Source: Elymus sibiricus | Taxonomy: Eukaryota; Streptophyta; Magnoliopsida; Poales; Poaceae | Assembly (NCBI GenBank): GCA_039707655.1 | Contig: CM077665.1 | Span: 138,651,148 to 138,715,147 of the forward strand | Length of the DNA stretch: 64,000 nt | Direction: 5' to 3' | Shown: positions 11,092 through 22,405 of the stretch, in pieces | How the letters are laid out: each line of letters opens with the position of its first letter | How positions within the stretch are numbered: the first letter of the stretch is position 1 | Position numbers and translations under genes: made by a program | The notes under the pieces: model-generated | Told to the model about the DNA's origin: nothing | What the model saw: only the letters and a program-made list of their open reading frames with translations | Database searches by the model: none

Positions 11092-12659
11092 TGATGTCTG
11101 TGATCTGCGTTGGGTTTTCCGTGAAAAGGAACGGGTTATTACAGCACAAACGAGTAATTATTTCCCCTAGTTAAGAACCAACGTTTATCGAACCAATAGG
11201 AGTAACACGCAACCACCGTCTTTAGCGACTACACACAAAAGAGCAAACACTTGCACCCAACGCGGGCAAGAGGGTTGTCAATCCCCTTGGACTCGTTATT
11301 TGCAAGCAAGTGAAAAAGTAGATAGTGGTGGATAATTGAAAAATAAAATAAAAGATAATAAAGGCAGCGAGGTATTGAAAGCCTTTTGTAAATTATAAGT
11401 GAGAAGACCCGGGGGCCGTAGTGTTGTCTAGTGGCATCTCTCATGTAGGAAACATACGGTGGGTAAACAAATTACTGCTGGGCAATTGATAGAAAAGCGA
11501 ATAATTATATTCATATTCACGGCAATGATCATGTGTATATAGGCATCACGTCCACAAACAAATAGGCCAACTCCTGCCTGCACCTATTACTATTACTCTA
11601 TTCATCGACCGCTATCCAGCATGCATCTAGAGTATTAAGTAAAACAGAGTAATGCTTGGGGAAAGATGACATGATGTAGACAATGTAAACTCAATCAATA
11701 TGAATAAACCCCATCATTTTATCCTTAGTAGCTACAACACAAAGACGTTTCTTGTCCCCTTCTATCACTGGGATATAGAAACCCGTCAGGTTGAACCTAC
11801 CACAACGCACCCCTCTCACTGAAGAAAGATCAATCTACTTGGCCAAAGCAAATCAATTGATCGGAGATATTTACGAAGCTATAATGATCATGCAATAATA
11901 ATCAATTTAAGAACTCAAAAAAGACTCCAATATTTTATCATGAATAATCTGAACATAAACCCACAATTCAACGGATCCCAACAAACACACCGCACAAAGG
12001 CATTACATCGGATAGATCAAAGCAAAGATGCGATGATCATTGTATTGAAGATCAAGAGAGAGAGAGAGAGATGGCCATCTAGATACTAACTACGGACCCG
12101 TAGGTCTGAGGTGAACTACTCACACATCACCATGGAGGTAGCGAGGTTGATGAAGACGACCTCCGTGATGGATTCCCCCTCCGGCAGAGTACCGGAAAAT
12201 GCCTCCAGATGGGATCGCAGCGGAACAGAGACTTGCGGCAGAGGAAAAGGGTTTTGGGAGCTCTCTTGGGTTTTTTGGAATATATGAGAATTTATAGGCC
12301 AGAGAGGGGCGTCGGGAGGCGGCCAAGAAGGCCAGTACCCATCAGGGCGCGCCCTAGGGCCTGGCCGTGCCCTATTGGGTACTGGGCCCCTCGTGTGGCC
12401 CCTGGTCATCTTCTGAAGCTTCCAGGTCTTTATTTGGTCCAGAAAAAATCATAAAAAAGTTTCGGGTCGATTGGACTTCGTTTGATACAGTAAACCTGAC
12501 AAGCCAAAAACATGCTGAAAACAGGAACTGGCACTTGGCACTGGGTGAAAGTGCTCAAAAATGATATAAATTGGTAAATAAGTACCCAAAAAGTATCCTA
12601 GAATGATAATATTATAGCATGGAACAATCAAAAATTATAGATACGTTGAAGACGTATCA
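11092..12659 (-). mobile_element. Solo LTR, Sabrina-like gypsy
   Basis: A single 1568-bp LTR of the TGATACGTCTTC type in minus orientation, with the perfect duplication GCTAC at 11087-11091 and 12660-12664. Length and ends match the LTRs at 67, 6784 and 14679, but the sequence is clearly diverged from them. With no internal region and an intact duplication, it is the product of recombination between the two LTRs of a former complete element. Confidence 0.93.
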
Positions 12660-12913
12660 GCTACCTTTACAAAGGTTGAAACCCTGTCCATTTGCACGTG
12701 TAGCAGCACTCTCGAGCATTCTTGTCGGGCTGCAGCGCTCCCTGTACTTTGGACTTAATCATACAAAACCACCACACAGGACGTAGGGTATTACACCTCC
12801 GGGTGGCCCGAACCTGTCTAAACCCCGAGTGTGCTTTGGTTGTTGATCCTCTTTGTGTACGTAGATCCCCGCAGTTGAACCGCAAAGGGCCCATAGATTG
12901 TCGTACCTCGATA

Positions 12914-13131
12914 GAGTGCATAATGAAAACCTTCATGTAGCACATAAAAGAGAAATTGTGGGTTAATGATATTGTTGTGGTAATATGAAAGGGCGTGAGT
13001 ACATGGTTGTTGGTTAGTAGAAATCTCGATAGTTAAAGGGTGTTAATTTGTTACTCATCTAAATATTGGTTATGGCATGGTGATGATGTGTGAGCATTCT
13101 TATTCCTCGTTGAAATCCTAGTGTTATTTAG
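12914..13131. other. Unassigned spacer
   Basis: AT-rich sequence between the end of the outer LTR and the first stretch recognisable as internal sequence of the next element. No gene seen; it may be diverged internal sequence of that element. Confidence 0.4.
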
Positions 13132-13784
13132 GTCGGGGGCACGCGATGGTTAACTCCTACCAACCTCCTCCGTAGGGGCATGCGAGTAGTACTTTGCTTT
13201 GAGAGAGCTAATAAAGCTTTGCAATAAGTATATGAGTTCTTTATGACTAATGTGAATCCATGGATGTACGCACACTCACCTTTCCATATTATGCTAGCCT
13301 CTTCGACACCTTGCATTGCCCATTCTCACCTCGAGGATGGGTGCAGCTTTCGCCGGTGCATCCAAACCCCGCGACATGATACACTCTGTTGCACATAAGC
13401 CCCCTTATATCTTCCTCAAAACAGCCACCATACCTACCTATCATGGCATTTTCATAGCCATTCCGAGATATATTGCCATGCAATTTCCACCGTTACATTA
13501 CATGACTTGTGTGTTCATCATCATATTGCTTAACATGGTCATGTAGCTGACGTAGTATTTGTGGCAAAGCCACCGTTCATCATTGATTACATGTTACGCT
13601 AGATCATTGCACGTCCTGGTACACTGCCAGAGGCATTCATATAGAGCCATCTTGTTTAGTATTTTTTCATATCGAGTTGTAAGTAAATAAAAGTGTGATG
13701 ATCATCATTATTAGAGCACTATCGTGGTGAGGAAAAGATGATGGAGGCAATGATTTCCCCACAAGTTAGGAAGAGACTCCGGAC

Positions 13785-13925
13785 GAAAAATAAAAAGGAA
13801 AAAAAGAAAAAGGGAAAAGGAGAAAAAAGAGAAAAGGGAAAAAAGAAAGAAAGAAAAATAAAAATAAAAAAAGAGACAAAGAGAAACAAAAAAGAAAGAA
13901 AGAAGTGAGAGAAAAGAGAGAAGGG
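13785..13925 (+). repeat. 140-bp purine tract
   Basis: Almost exclusively A and G in element sense. Equivalent but shorter tracts lie at 59494-59572 (plus) and about 2398-2475 (minus), all about 0.8-0.9 kb before the respective 3' LTR. Confidence 0.8.
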
Positions 13926-14678
13926 ACAGTGGTACCACCTTTTTTCCATACTTGTGCTTAGAGAAAGCACCATGTTTTTTATCTAGAGAGTCTCATGTTT
14001 TGTTATTTTCATATGATAGTGGGAATTTTTCATTATAGAACTTGGCTTGTATTTTTCGATGACGGGCTTCCTCAAATGCCTGAGGTCTTCATGAGCAAGC
14101 AAGTTGGATGCACACCCACTTAGCTTCAGTTGAGCTTTCATACACTAATAGCTCTAGTGCATCTGTTGCATGGCAATCCCTACTCCTCGCATTGATATGG
14201 ATTGATGGGCATCTCCATAGCCCATTGATCCGCCTATTTGATGCGAGACTTTCATCTCCACTTTTACCCATTTGAAACCTACCACCATATTCTATTCCAC
14301 ATATATGCTATGTCCATGGTTCACGCTCATGTATTGAGTGAGGTATAAAATGCTGAAGCGCGTTAAGAAGTACGATCCAATTGTCTGGCTTAACATCGTG
14401 GTGCTTGACATTTGTATTTATGTGGTGAAGACGGAGCCATGCCATGCTAATATGAGAAAATGAATGGGGAGTAAACATTCTTTAAGTATCGTATATTTTA
14501 AAAGTTAATGATTGTGTTACTTAAGTTTATGGATATTACTAAGTTAATGTTTATTAGTTCATTGTTTCTCAATGATCATACCTGAAAGTGATTACATTTT
14601 GGGTAGCATGCCACATCAAAAAATCTATTTTTATCATTTACCTACTCGAGAACGAGCAGCAATTAAGCTTGGGGGTGT

Positions 14679-16480
14679 TGATATCTCTCCAACGTATCTA
14701 TAATTTTTTATTGTTCCATGCTATTATATTATCATTCTAGGATACTTTTTAAGCATTTACTTGCTGATTTATATTATTTTGGACCACTAACCTATTAACC
14801 CGTACCCAGTGCCAGTTGATGTTTTCTACTTGTTTTGGGCCTTTTAGGAATACAGTACCAAACGAAGTTCAAATACCCCCAAAAAATTAATGATTTTTTC
14901 TGGAAAAAAATAAGACCTGAAAGCTTCGGAGGGAGGCCGGAGGCCACACGGGGTGGCTCCAAGCCAACAGGGGTGTGCTCAGTGGGGGTGGCCGCACCCT
15001 GATGGCTTGGGGCCACCTCCCACGGCCTCTGGCCCTGATCTCTTGGCTATAAATTCACATATATTAGGAAAACCCTAGAGAGCCTCCCAAAACAATTTTT
15101 CCACTACCGCAAGTCTCTGTTCCGCCGTGTACCCATCTGGAGTCCTGTTTCGGTGCCTTGCCGGAGGGGGAATAGATCACAGAGGGCCTCTTCATCAACC
15201 TTGCTGCTCCTATGGTAATGTGTGAGTAGTTCACCACGGACCTACGGGTCCGTAGTTAGTACCTAGATGGCTATCTCTCTCTCTATGTTCTTTAATGCAG
15301 AGATCACTGCGATTCCCGCGGTGATCTATCCTATGTAATCGTCTATGCGGTGTGTTGGTTGGGATATAATGAATTATGGGTTTGTGTTTAGATTATTCAT
15401 GAATAATATTTGAGTCTTTTCTGAATTCGTATATGCATGATTGGTATAGCTTCGTAATGCTCTCCGATCTATCAGTTTGGTTTGGCCAACTAGATTGATT
15501 TATCTTTGGTGGGTGTGGTACGCTCTAGTGGGCTCAAATCTTGGGGTGCTCAATCCCAGTGACAGAAAGGTACATGACACATATTGTATTGCTGCCATTA
15601 AGGGTAAAACGATGGGGTTCATTCATATTAATTGGATTTACTTTGTCTACATCATGTTACCACCCTCCAAGCATTACTCTATTTTACTTAATACTCTAGA
15701 TGCATGCTGGATAGCGGTTAATGGATGGAGTAATAGTAGTAGATGCAGGAAGGAGTCGGTCTACTCGCTTATGGACGTGATGCCTATATGCATGATCATT
15801 GTCGTGAATAAATATTACTCCCTCCATTCCACAATGTAGTGTGTCCGCGCTTCTCGAGATATAAGTTTGTCCATAAATTTAACCAAGGAGACCGACTCCG
15901 ACGGTAGCAGAAATTATACCACTGAATTCGTATTTTCTATACGAATTCAGTGGTATAATTTTTGCTCCCGCCGCAATCGGTCTCGTTGGTTAAACGTATG
16001 GTCAAACTTAGATCTCAGGAAACGCGGACGCACTACATTGTGGAACGGAGGGAGTACATAACTATGCGTTTTTCTATCAATTGCCAACAGTAATTTGTCT
16101 ACCAACCGTATGCTTTCTTCGAGAGAGAAGCCTCTAGCGAACACTATGGCCCCCGGGTCTCTTCACAAATATTATTAAAAAACTCCTAAAATATTTCTGC
16201 CAGTATTTACTTTATTTTTATTTGCAATTTATATTAATCAATTTATCTATCTATCACTACTTATCGCTTGCAAGTAACGAGTTCAAGGGGATTGACAACT
16301 CTCTTGCCCGCGTTGGGTGCAAGTGTGTGCTTTTTTGTGTGTAGGCGCCGAAGACGGAAATTTATGTGGTTCTCCTATCGGTTAGATAACCTTGCTTCTC
16401 ATTGAGGGAAATACTTATCTCTACTGTGCTGCATCTCCCCTTCTTTTCAGGGAAAAATCCAATACATTTTACAAGTAGCA
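14679..16480 (+). repeat. 3' LTR with nested MITE
   Basis: It begins TGATATCTCTCC and ends AAGTAGCA. It is 1802 bp long, falling to about 1563 bp once the MITE and its TA duplication at 15816-16054 are removed, which matches the other LTRs of this group. Confidence 0.87.
15818..16054. mobile_element. Stowaway-type MITE forming a long hairpin
   Basis: 237 bp, TA duplication at 15816-15817 and 16055-16056, ends CTCCCTCC and GGAGGGAG. The two halves are near-complementary along their length, with a perfect inner palindrome around GAATTC (about 15912-15962). Transcribed, it would fold into one long hairpin. Confidence 0.92.
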
Positions 16481-17380
16481 GCGGCCCATTTCGGGGTTTT
16501 GCAGGCCCGAGCCATCTCGCGAGGCGCTCTCCCCGCGAGGCCTCCCTCTCTCCAAGGAGGGGCGAGGGGCGCTCCAAGACACTTCTGTTCAAGCTACAGA
16601 TTACCCCCCTCCGCAAGGCTGGCTCCTGTGAAGCCCTTCTTCTGGAGGGACCGTGCGGCGCTGGTCGCGCGGTCACATGATCGCCACGTGGATGACGTCC
16701 TGTGTTGGCAGAGGCGGCAAGGACCGTGCCAGTGGGTGCGGACTGAGGACCTTTCCTCTTTCGTGATAAAAGGGTAGCAAGCTGTTGTCCTTCTCCAAGG
16801 CGAGCCCCAAGGATTGCCGTTTCGGTGCAAGGATACCAATGTGACGCTGCCCACTAGGTCGGGCATCATCAGCGAGCCCACACGTCATATGGACGACGCC
16901 TTTGCAGAGTGAAGACCACCTTTTGTTAGGATGGACTGGGTGCTTGTCCCCTTTCGAATTGCTGCCCTGTGGCTGGCCTTTTCCCGTCGATATTTTTTGG
17001 GGAAAGAGGACCAAGGCAAAGATAAGAGGGACACAACAGCCCCGGTAGAGAAAAGAGAGACGAGAGACCCATCGTCCATTCAATCATTGAGCTCTTGCTC
17101 TCCCCGGAAGCCTTCTTCCATTTCGAGCCTTGTAACACTTGTGCAACCTTGAGATCAAATCCACGATGCAGGAGTAGGGTTTTATACCGCACGGTGGCCC
17201 AAACTTGGGTAAATATGCGTGTCTGTCTTGTGCTCTGCGTGTGTAGCCTCGCCGTGGTCGTGGTCAGGTGGTAGATTGCGAAGAGCTCCCCAGTATTCGA
17301 ACCACGGTTTTTGAAGGGTTTTCCTTAGGCCCAAAACTAATCTCCGACACACTTTTTTTTGGATCGGATGGAGTAACACA
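16481..17380 (+). repeat. Degraded gypsy LTR remnant
   Basis: GC-rich segment with an ATAAAAGGGTAGC motif near 16765 and a typical gypsy R/U5 end (GGAGTAGGGTTTTATACCG at about 17171, then GGCCCAAACTTGGGTAAA). No partner LTR or coding region is visible. No gene is supported here. Confidence 0.5.
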
Positions 17381-17742
17381 AAATACAAACTAAATTAATT
17401 GTCCGCTCAAAAAAGATTTTTTTCCCCCGGAGCGCATAATGTACCCAGAACATAAGAACTCTTTAGTGATGCATATATGTAAATCCAAACACAAATCCGA
17501 TCCAATATAAAAAATCGAAACACGAAAACATCATTATTCATGTACATATCATATATATACATTGTGCATACACGTAAAGGGAAGTAGGGGACAGATTGAG
17601 CAGCTGCACCATGCAACACCACTCAGACATGACGCTACCGTCCGGAACTAGCTAGAGGATATGCTCTAACGACATGTAACACACATACATGTATGGTATA
17701 TACTAAAACAATCGCACACATGCATATAGTAATATAGTTTAG

Positions 17743-18639
17743 TCATCTCTTGCTTCTAGTTCGATCATGGCTTGGTGGCCTCTGGCTCCGGGAAATGGAA
17801 CTCGGGCTTCGGGGGCATCTCGGCTTTGGGAAACGGCGGCATTTCATGCTTCGGGACCTCTGGCACAGCAGGGTGTGGTAACTCGGCTCCTTTGGCACCT
17901 CCGGCATGTCATGGTGTGGTATTTCAGGCTTCGGCAACTTTGGCATGGCAGGGTGCGGCAGCTCGTGCTCCTTTGGCACCTCTGGTACGACGGGGTGTGG
18001 CACTTCCGGCTCCTTTGGCACCTCGGGAACAATCAGATGCGGTACTTCAGGCTTAGGGAGCTCGGGTTCAGGCTTAGGGAGAGGTGGCAGCTCGTGCTTT
18101 GGCACCTCGGGCACCATGGGGTGTGGCACTTCAGGCTCCGTTGGCATTTCCGGCACAGCCGGATGCGGTAGTTCAGGCTTCGGGAGCTCGGGCATAGCAG
18201 GGTGCGGCGGCAGCTCGTGCTTTGGCACCTCGGGAACCACGGGGAGTGGCGCTTTAGGCTCCTTTGGCGTCTCCGGCACCGCCGGATGCGGTAGTTCAGG
18301 CTTTGGAAGCTCGGGCATGGCAGGGTGCGGTGGTAGCTCGTGCCTTGGCACCTCCGGCGCCGTGGGGTGCGGCACCTCAGGCTCCTTTGGCGTCTCCGGC
18401 ACCACGGGGTGTGGCACTTCGGGAGCGAGAGGGTGCGGTAGTGCAGGCTTCGGCAGCTCGGGCATGGCAGGGTGCGGCGGGAGTTCGGGCTTTGGCAGCT
18501 CCGGGACGATTGGATGTGGTGGATACTCCTTCTTTTGCACCGCCTCCTCTAGGTGTCGTGCTGCGCTGCTCATGGAGCTGCATGAGAGCAGCAGCGCCAC
18601 GAGGAAGACAATGTAGGTCATGGTGTTCTTGCATAGCAT
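17743..18639 (-). CDS. PELPK-type proline-rich secreted protein, copy 1 (frameshifted C-terminus)
   Basis: 298-codon frame from the ATG at 18637-18639 (MLCKNT). The TATA box at 18726-18734 lies about 90 bp upstream, which rules out the longer frame reaching 18813. The N-terminus is a classic signal peptide (hydrophobic core VFLVALLLSCSS) followed by ARHLEEAV. The rest is Pro-rich repeats built on PELPK and PEVPK alternating with HP/PHP units, as in Arabidopsis PELPK1-like cell-wall proteins; secretion to the wall is expected. Compared with copies 2 and 3, one T is missing between 17885 and 17886. After about residue 251 the frame therefore leaves the repeats and ends in a Ser/Arg-rich tail, while the family's FHFPEPEAKP end is lost. 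It may be a pseudogene or an allele with an altered C-terminus. There are no introns. Confidence 0.85.
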   Translation of the reverse strand: MLCKNTMTYIVFLVALLLSCSSMSSAARHLEEAVQKKEYPPHPIVPELPKPELPPHPAMPELPKPALPHPLAPEVPHPVVPETPKEPEVPHPTAPEVPRHELPPHPAMPELPKPELPHPAVPETPKEPKAPLPVVPEVPKHELPPHPAMPELPKPELPHPAVPEMPTEPEVPHPMVPEVPKHELPPLPKPEPELPKPEVPHLIVPEVPKEPEVPHPVVPEVPKEHELPHPAMPKLPKPEIPHHDMPEVPKEPSYHTLLCQRSRSMKCRRFPKPRCPRSPSSISRSQRPPSHDRTRSKR

Positions 18640-18725
18640 GATCGACGATGTGTTCTTCTGGTCTGTGTGTATCGATCTGCGAGGCAACTTCTCGCTGTGA
18701 TGACTGGGATATAGAAGAAGGCTGG

Positions 18726-18734
18726 TATTTATAG
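18726..18734 (-). promoter_or_regulatory. TATA box of PELPK copy 1
   Basis: CTATAAATA on the minus strand. The same box and context (GCTATAAATACC) recurs upstream of copies 2 and 3. Confidence 0.75.
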
Positions 18735-18750
18735 CGAGAAATGCTACACG

Positions 18751-18820
18751 GTAGACACTAGTAGTGTTCTGACTGAACTTTGGTGCCATGGTGTCCTGGT
18801 AGGTCACCTGCATCTGCGTG
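18751..18820 (-). promoter_or_regulatory. Conserved promoter block of PELPK copy 1
   Basis: A 70-bp block with the plus-strand core CTGACTGAACTTTGGTGCC and GGTAGGTCACCTGCAT. It is shared with 24852-24930 (copy 2) and 32842-32920 (copy 3). Its conservation across paralogues, just upstream of the TATA box, suggests proximal promoter function. Confidence 0.6.
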
Positions 18821-18839
18821 ATCCATCACCCGAACCTGT

Positions 18840-19640
18840 CGTGCAAATGTACACCGAACTCGAACGTAAAGTGTTGATTCAGCGATTGGTCGGTTCAGCA
18901 GCTCAGCTGCAACTATCCGGCTGATCTCCTTTAGACGCCATACATCAGTCAGAGTTGGTTTGCTCGGTCACGCGTTTGCGTAGGAGCGTCCGTCGCCGTA
19001 CTGCCGTGTCAGGTCACTGGCGCACCGTCGTCGTGGTACGGCGGGTGTTAGGTCACCGCTCACCTGCGACTGAGGCATGCTAATTTCATGGGCTGTGGTC
19101 AGGAAATGCTGGAGATGGAAGCGTGATGTATACTGTTGCTGCGGTGCGCTTTCGAGCTTTTTCCTGCATTTGTGGTGGTTGTGCTTGATTAGGGCTAGCT
19201 TCGTAATTGGAGATCACATGCGCAATCTATCACGGTTGCTCGGTTGCAAGTTGAGCAGAAAACGACTTCCGGGTATATGACTGGGAATACAGAGAGAATA
19301 TCAGATGACCATTTGTTTAAATCAAATGAGCAGACTTGCATGTCAAAGACAAGCTGCTGAGAGATCCAGTAGTGTATATATTTGACCGAAATTGCTAAAC
19401 GTACGCATGAGTTACAGGGTGTTCACGAGCCCATTCCTCTAATCGTAATCTGTCAAGTCAAAATGACCCCGTAAAACCCCCGTAATGGTCCTTCGATGTA
19501 GCATTGGTCATATTTGACTTTGCTAGTTCCGCATCGAGTTGAAAATGACCATTCCATTACGCCTTCCTTTTCATGTTGGCGTGACTCATTCTTAAAGCAA
19601 CTTAAGTTAGTAACTCTTCAGGTACCGATGCCATAGACAC
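18840..19640 (-). repeat. Duplicated upstream flank of PELPK copy 1
   Basis: No gene. The block around GGCAGCTCAGCTGCAACTAT (18897) matches 33061 upstream of copy 3, and the block around GCAAGTTGAGCAGAAAACGA (about 19246) matches 25215 upstream of copy 2. The genes were therefore duplicated with their flanks. Confidence 0.7.
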
Positions 19641-19649
19641 ACACAAATA

Positions 19650-19870
19650 CTTTCTCTGTCCAGATTTATTGGGCTTTATTGTATTTTGGATCAACTTTTT
19701 ACCATAAATTTATGGTTATATGTGGCAAAAATAGTTTCATTTGAAACTACTTTTGAATACAAATCCAACAATATAATTGTTATGACATATTATTTATACT
19801 TGCTAGTCACATGTATATTCAAAATTTGACCCAAGATACGATGGATACCAATAAACTCGGACGAAGGGAG
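19650..19870. mobile_element. Old Stowaway-like MITE
   Basis: About 221 bp between TA dinucleotides, with ends CTTTCTCTGTCC and GGACGAAGGGAG and the interior motif TGTATTTTGGATC. The paralogous copy is 26638-26820, so it predates the gene duplication. Both copies are diverged. Confidence 0.65.
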
Positions 19871-20299
19871 TATTAATAATAGTACTTGATAGCGTGAATG
19901 CATGGCACTTTAGAAAAAATACATTAACCAGAGCTGCATAATAAAAAGGCTATATATTATGAACTCCTTATCATTTTGTTATATATTACTTCCGGGTCGC
20001 TTTGACTCCCCATATAACAACAAGAATAATTCTCAGAAAAGTAAATAAATTAAAATTTATGCAAAATAAATAATCTTAGAAATTACAGTCACTAACTTCA
20101 GTAGCACACCTTGTTGTTTAGACTCCAATTAGAACAGTTGTCTTAATCAAATGGGTAAAAGCATATATTTTGTAAGTACCTTTAATGGATAGCTTGATTT
20201 TTATTATGTTGCCATAATGACATAATGTTCCGCGTATTTCTTAGTTGTTGCGACAAAGGTTATAAAGATCTGTAGATATAAGATAAGTTATAGACCATT

Positions 20300-21780
20300 T
20301 GTAAGAATTGGCTGAGGCATGTTCATTTCAGGGCCATTTTCATCAACGTCCAGATGACCATTTGGAGGACATTGGTGTCCACCAACTACTCTGGTTCCTG
20401 TGTTTTACACGCCGAAATCTCATGCGGATCCTCTCGGGTGCTGGCACGCTTTTATTGGGCGTGTTGGTCACCTTCGGCTTCCTTCTGTCACCCTGACTTC
20501 ATCGCTCATCCAACCCCGACCTTGGTGAAGTATCGTTGCTTCCGGTGCCTTTCTGGAGGTCATCGCACCCACGCATGTAGGGACCCAATTTGGTTCACAA
20601 GTTGCCTCCGCTTCGGCCATAAAGCTCGTTTCTGCCATGCAAAGCCTTGCGACTACTGGTAACATATTGCTCCACCACCAGCACCCCCTGATGATGCAAC
20701 ATCGACATGCGTGTCATTGCAACCCGTCCAAACGGAGCAAGGCGTGTTGCTTTACACCGAGTTCTACAGTTGTCTGATATGTGTTGGTAGTATTTTGGCG
20801 AATGCAGAGGCCATCCTTTTCATAATCCCGGTTGTGCTTCTTGTGTCTATGCTGCCCAAGCTCCACGTTGAATTTGCATAACGGGAAGAGGCTTGCACAT
20901 TTGCATGTTTACCCCCTTGTGCTAGACCTTGTCCGTCGTTGATTCATGTTGTGCCAACTGCTTTTAGGAGTGAGGTCATCGCCAAGGTCATGCCTCCATT
21001 GCCGACGATTATGTACGAGCTATAGGACCTATGTGGGAAGTTGTCTTCACCTTTATCAATGGTGATAGGCATGGCAATTAGCGCCTGCTCTTAGGGCAGG
21101 ATCCTAAAGGAGAAGTTGATGTTGCCTGATGTGTCAGCTGCCTCTATGAGCGAGGACATCTTCGAGGTTGTGGCTCCGGTCCAGCCCATCGGCCAGGTTA
21201 GTCTTGTGGGTGACGAGGTTGTGGCATCCGATGCATTGACACCTATTTCTAAAGCTATCTTTGGTAGAAAGCTTTGAGAATTGATCTCCAAATTCGAGGT
21301 GCTGACCATGAATCTAGCAAGAGGGTTAGTTGCCTCCTGTAGGAGAGGGCAACCAGGGACAAGTAGAGAAGGTGTGCGCTAGCCATCATTCTGACAATTC
21401 AAAGGAGAAATCATTTGGAAACAAAAGCAAGAAGAGTAGCACCATACGGAAGGCGTCTGCCATTGTTTCATGCATGATTCTTTTCTTTTTTCAGGTTTTC
21501 ATGTTTGATGTCTTTGTCTATATGCATTTTCAATGGGAGTTCCTTTGAGATGTTGTGATCCATGGGCCGGGGTTTTGTGCTTGTAGCTGGTTGGGGCATT
21601 TGTTTGTTTGTTTGTCGGGTTGGTCGTGGAGATTCATGCTTTGTTAGTAGTTTGCATGTAGTCTTGTCGTAACAGTTTTTGTCTGGTTTTTCGTCGATCA
21701 ACTAGGCAATTATATCCGGTTTAATTAATCGATGAGGCAAATCTTCTGGCTTCTTCGGAAAAAAACTTTCACCAAAAAAA
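20300..21780 (+). pseudogene. LINE remnant with zinc-knuckle ORF1 segment
   Basis: Degraded non-LTR retrotransposon. In the frame at 20354-20662 one CCHC knuckle is intact (CFRCLSGGHRTHAC, C-x2-C-x4-H-x4-C). A second follows in which the first cysteine is lost (TSCLRFGHKARFC). This pair is typical of plant L1-type ORF1 nucleic-acid-binding proteins. The remainder is broken by stops and shifts. The 3' part, with T/G-rich repeats near 21600 and A-runs near 21760-21780, resembles the tail region of wheat LINEs. There is no reverse transcriptase, so it is an internally deleted copy. The boundaries are approximate. Confidence 0.6.
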
Positions 21781-21885
21781 TCTCATAAACCGGTGCTAGC
21801 TTTGGTTAGAGACTTTGTTATATTATTATGCTTCGGATGAAACATGGGCTTTCAGGCCTTCTCTACTACTAATACAAAGGATCAA

Positions 21886-22405
21886 CGCCATGGATGAAAC
21901 CACACCCAGGATATATGAAACTGAACGTGGACGCTGGATTTGATCAAGACAACTTAAATGGGTCGGTTGGTGCAATTATTTGTGATCACACTGAAAAGTT
22001 TATTGCCACTGCAAACGAAAGATTGAGTTCTTGTTATGATGCTTTCACAGCTGAAGCAATTGCGGTTAGATTCGGACTGAACTTGGCACGTATGGTGGGT
22101 TGCAGCAAGATTGAAGTGGCCTCGGACAATGAAGGGGTTGACAATGATCTTAATGAAGGTGGCTCGAATTCAGTAACAACTGCCATTATCGATGACTGTT
22201 TCTTCATGCATGAAGTTAGATTTTAACCATGTCTTGTTTGAGCATTGTAATAGAGATTGCAATCAGGCTGCTCATGAACTAGCCAAATTAGCTAAGTACG
22301 CTCCTCCTGTGTTTGGATGGATTCGCCACCAGATGAGCTGATCTCCTTCCTTGTAAGTGATACGATCGTTTTGATTGAATAAAGGAAGAGATGAGTTATA
22401 AAAAA
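21886..22405 (+). pseudogene. 5'-truncated LINE, RNase H-like domain
   Basis: Roughly 520 bp flanked by imperfect 15-bp duplications (AATACAAAGGATCAA at 21871-21885 and AATACAAAGGACCAA at 22406-22420). It ends in AATAAAGG and then an A-run. The frame from 21894 encodes the RNase H-like tail of plant LINE ORF2: an LNVDAGFD strand, then FTAEAIAVRFGLNLA, then a SDN motif. A shift near 22220 moves the last part (FEHCN, AAHELAKLA) to another frame. A paralogous site without the insertion is visible near 31613. Confidence 0.8.

Larger units (their letters stand above)
10455..12913 (+). repeat. 3' LTR of the outer gypsy element, interrupted
   Basis: It starts TGTCGGTG after a purine run at 10455 and carries a TATA box at 11069-11077 (TATAAAAGG). 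It is interrupted by the solo LTR at 11092-12659. After the interruption it continues with a segment resembling the R/U5 end of Triticeae gypsy LTRs (GTAGGGTATTAC near 12783, then GGCCCGAACCTGTCTAAA). The right end near 12913 is approximate because no clean CA plus duplication was found. Confidence 0.65.
13132..16480 (+). mobile_element. 5'-truncated gypsy element, Sabrina-like, plus strand
   Basis: The last 1.5 kb of an internal region (13132-14678) followed by a 3' LTR (14679-16480). The internal part matches 58855-60282 and the reverse complement of 1632-3055. It includes the purine-rich tract at 13785-13925 and a polypurine end at 14665-14678 (AAGCTTGGGGGTG). The 5' LTR, leader and coding region are missing. 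The sequence right of the LTR (GCGGC) has no matching partner on the left, consistent with truncation. Confidence 0.82.

Noticed and set aside
13711..13973. Phe/Ser/Leu-rich ORFs on the minus strand
   Set aside because: They are the complement of the purine tract; hydrophobic codons arise from TTT/TTC/TCT repeats.
16362..17192. Overlapping ORFs of 60-136 codons on both strands
   Set aside because: GC-rich LTR remnant; no domain, no consistent start and no homology recognised.
17906..18616. Long Gly/Ser-rich ORFs on the plus strand over the proline-rich genes (also 22882-23580, 32037-32765, 43820-44641)
   Set aside because: They are antisense shadows of Pro/Glu/Lys repeat codons. The minus strand has signal peptides, TATA boxes and conserved family ends.
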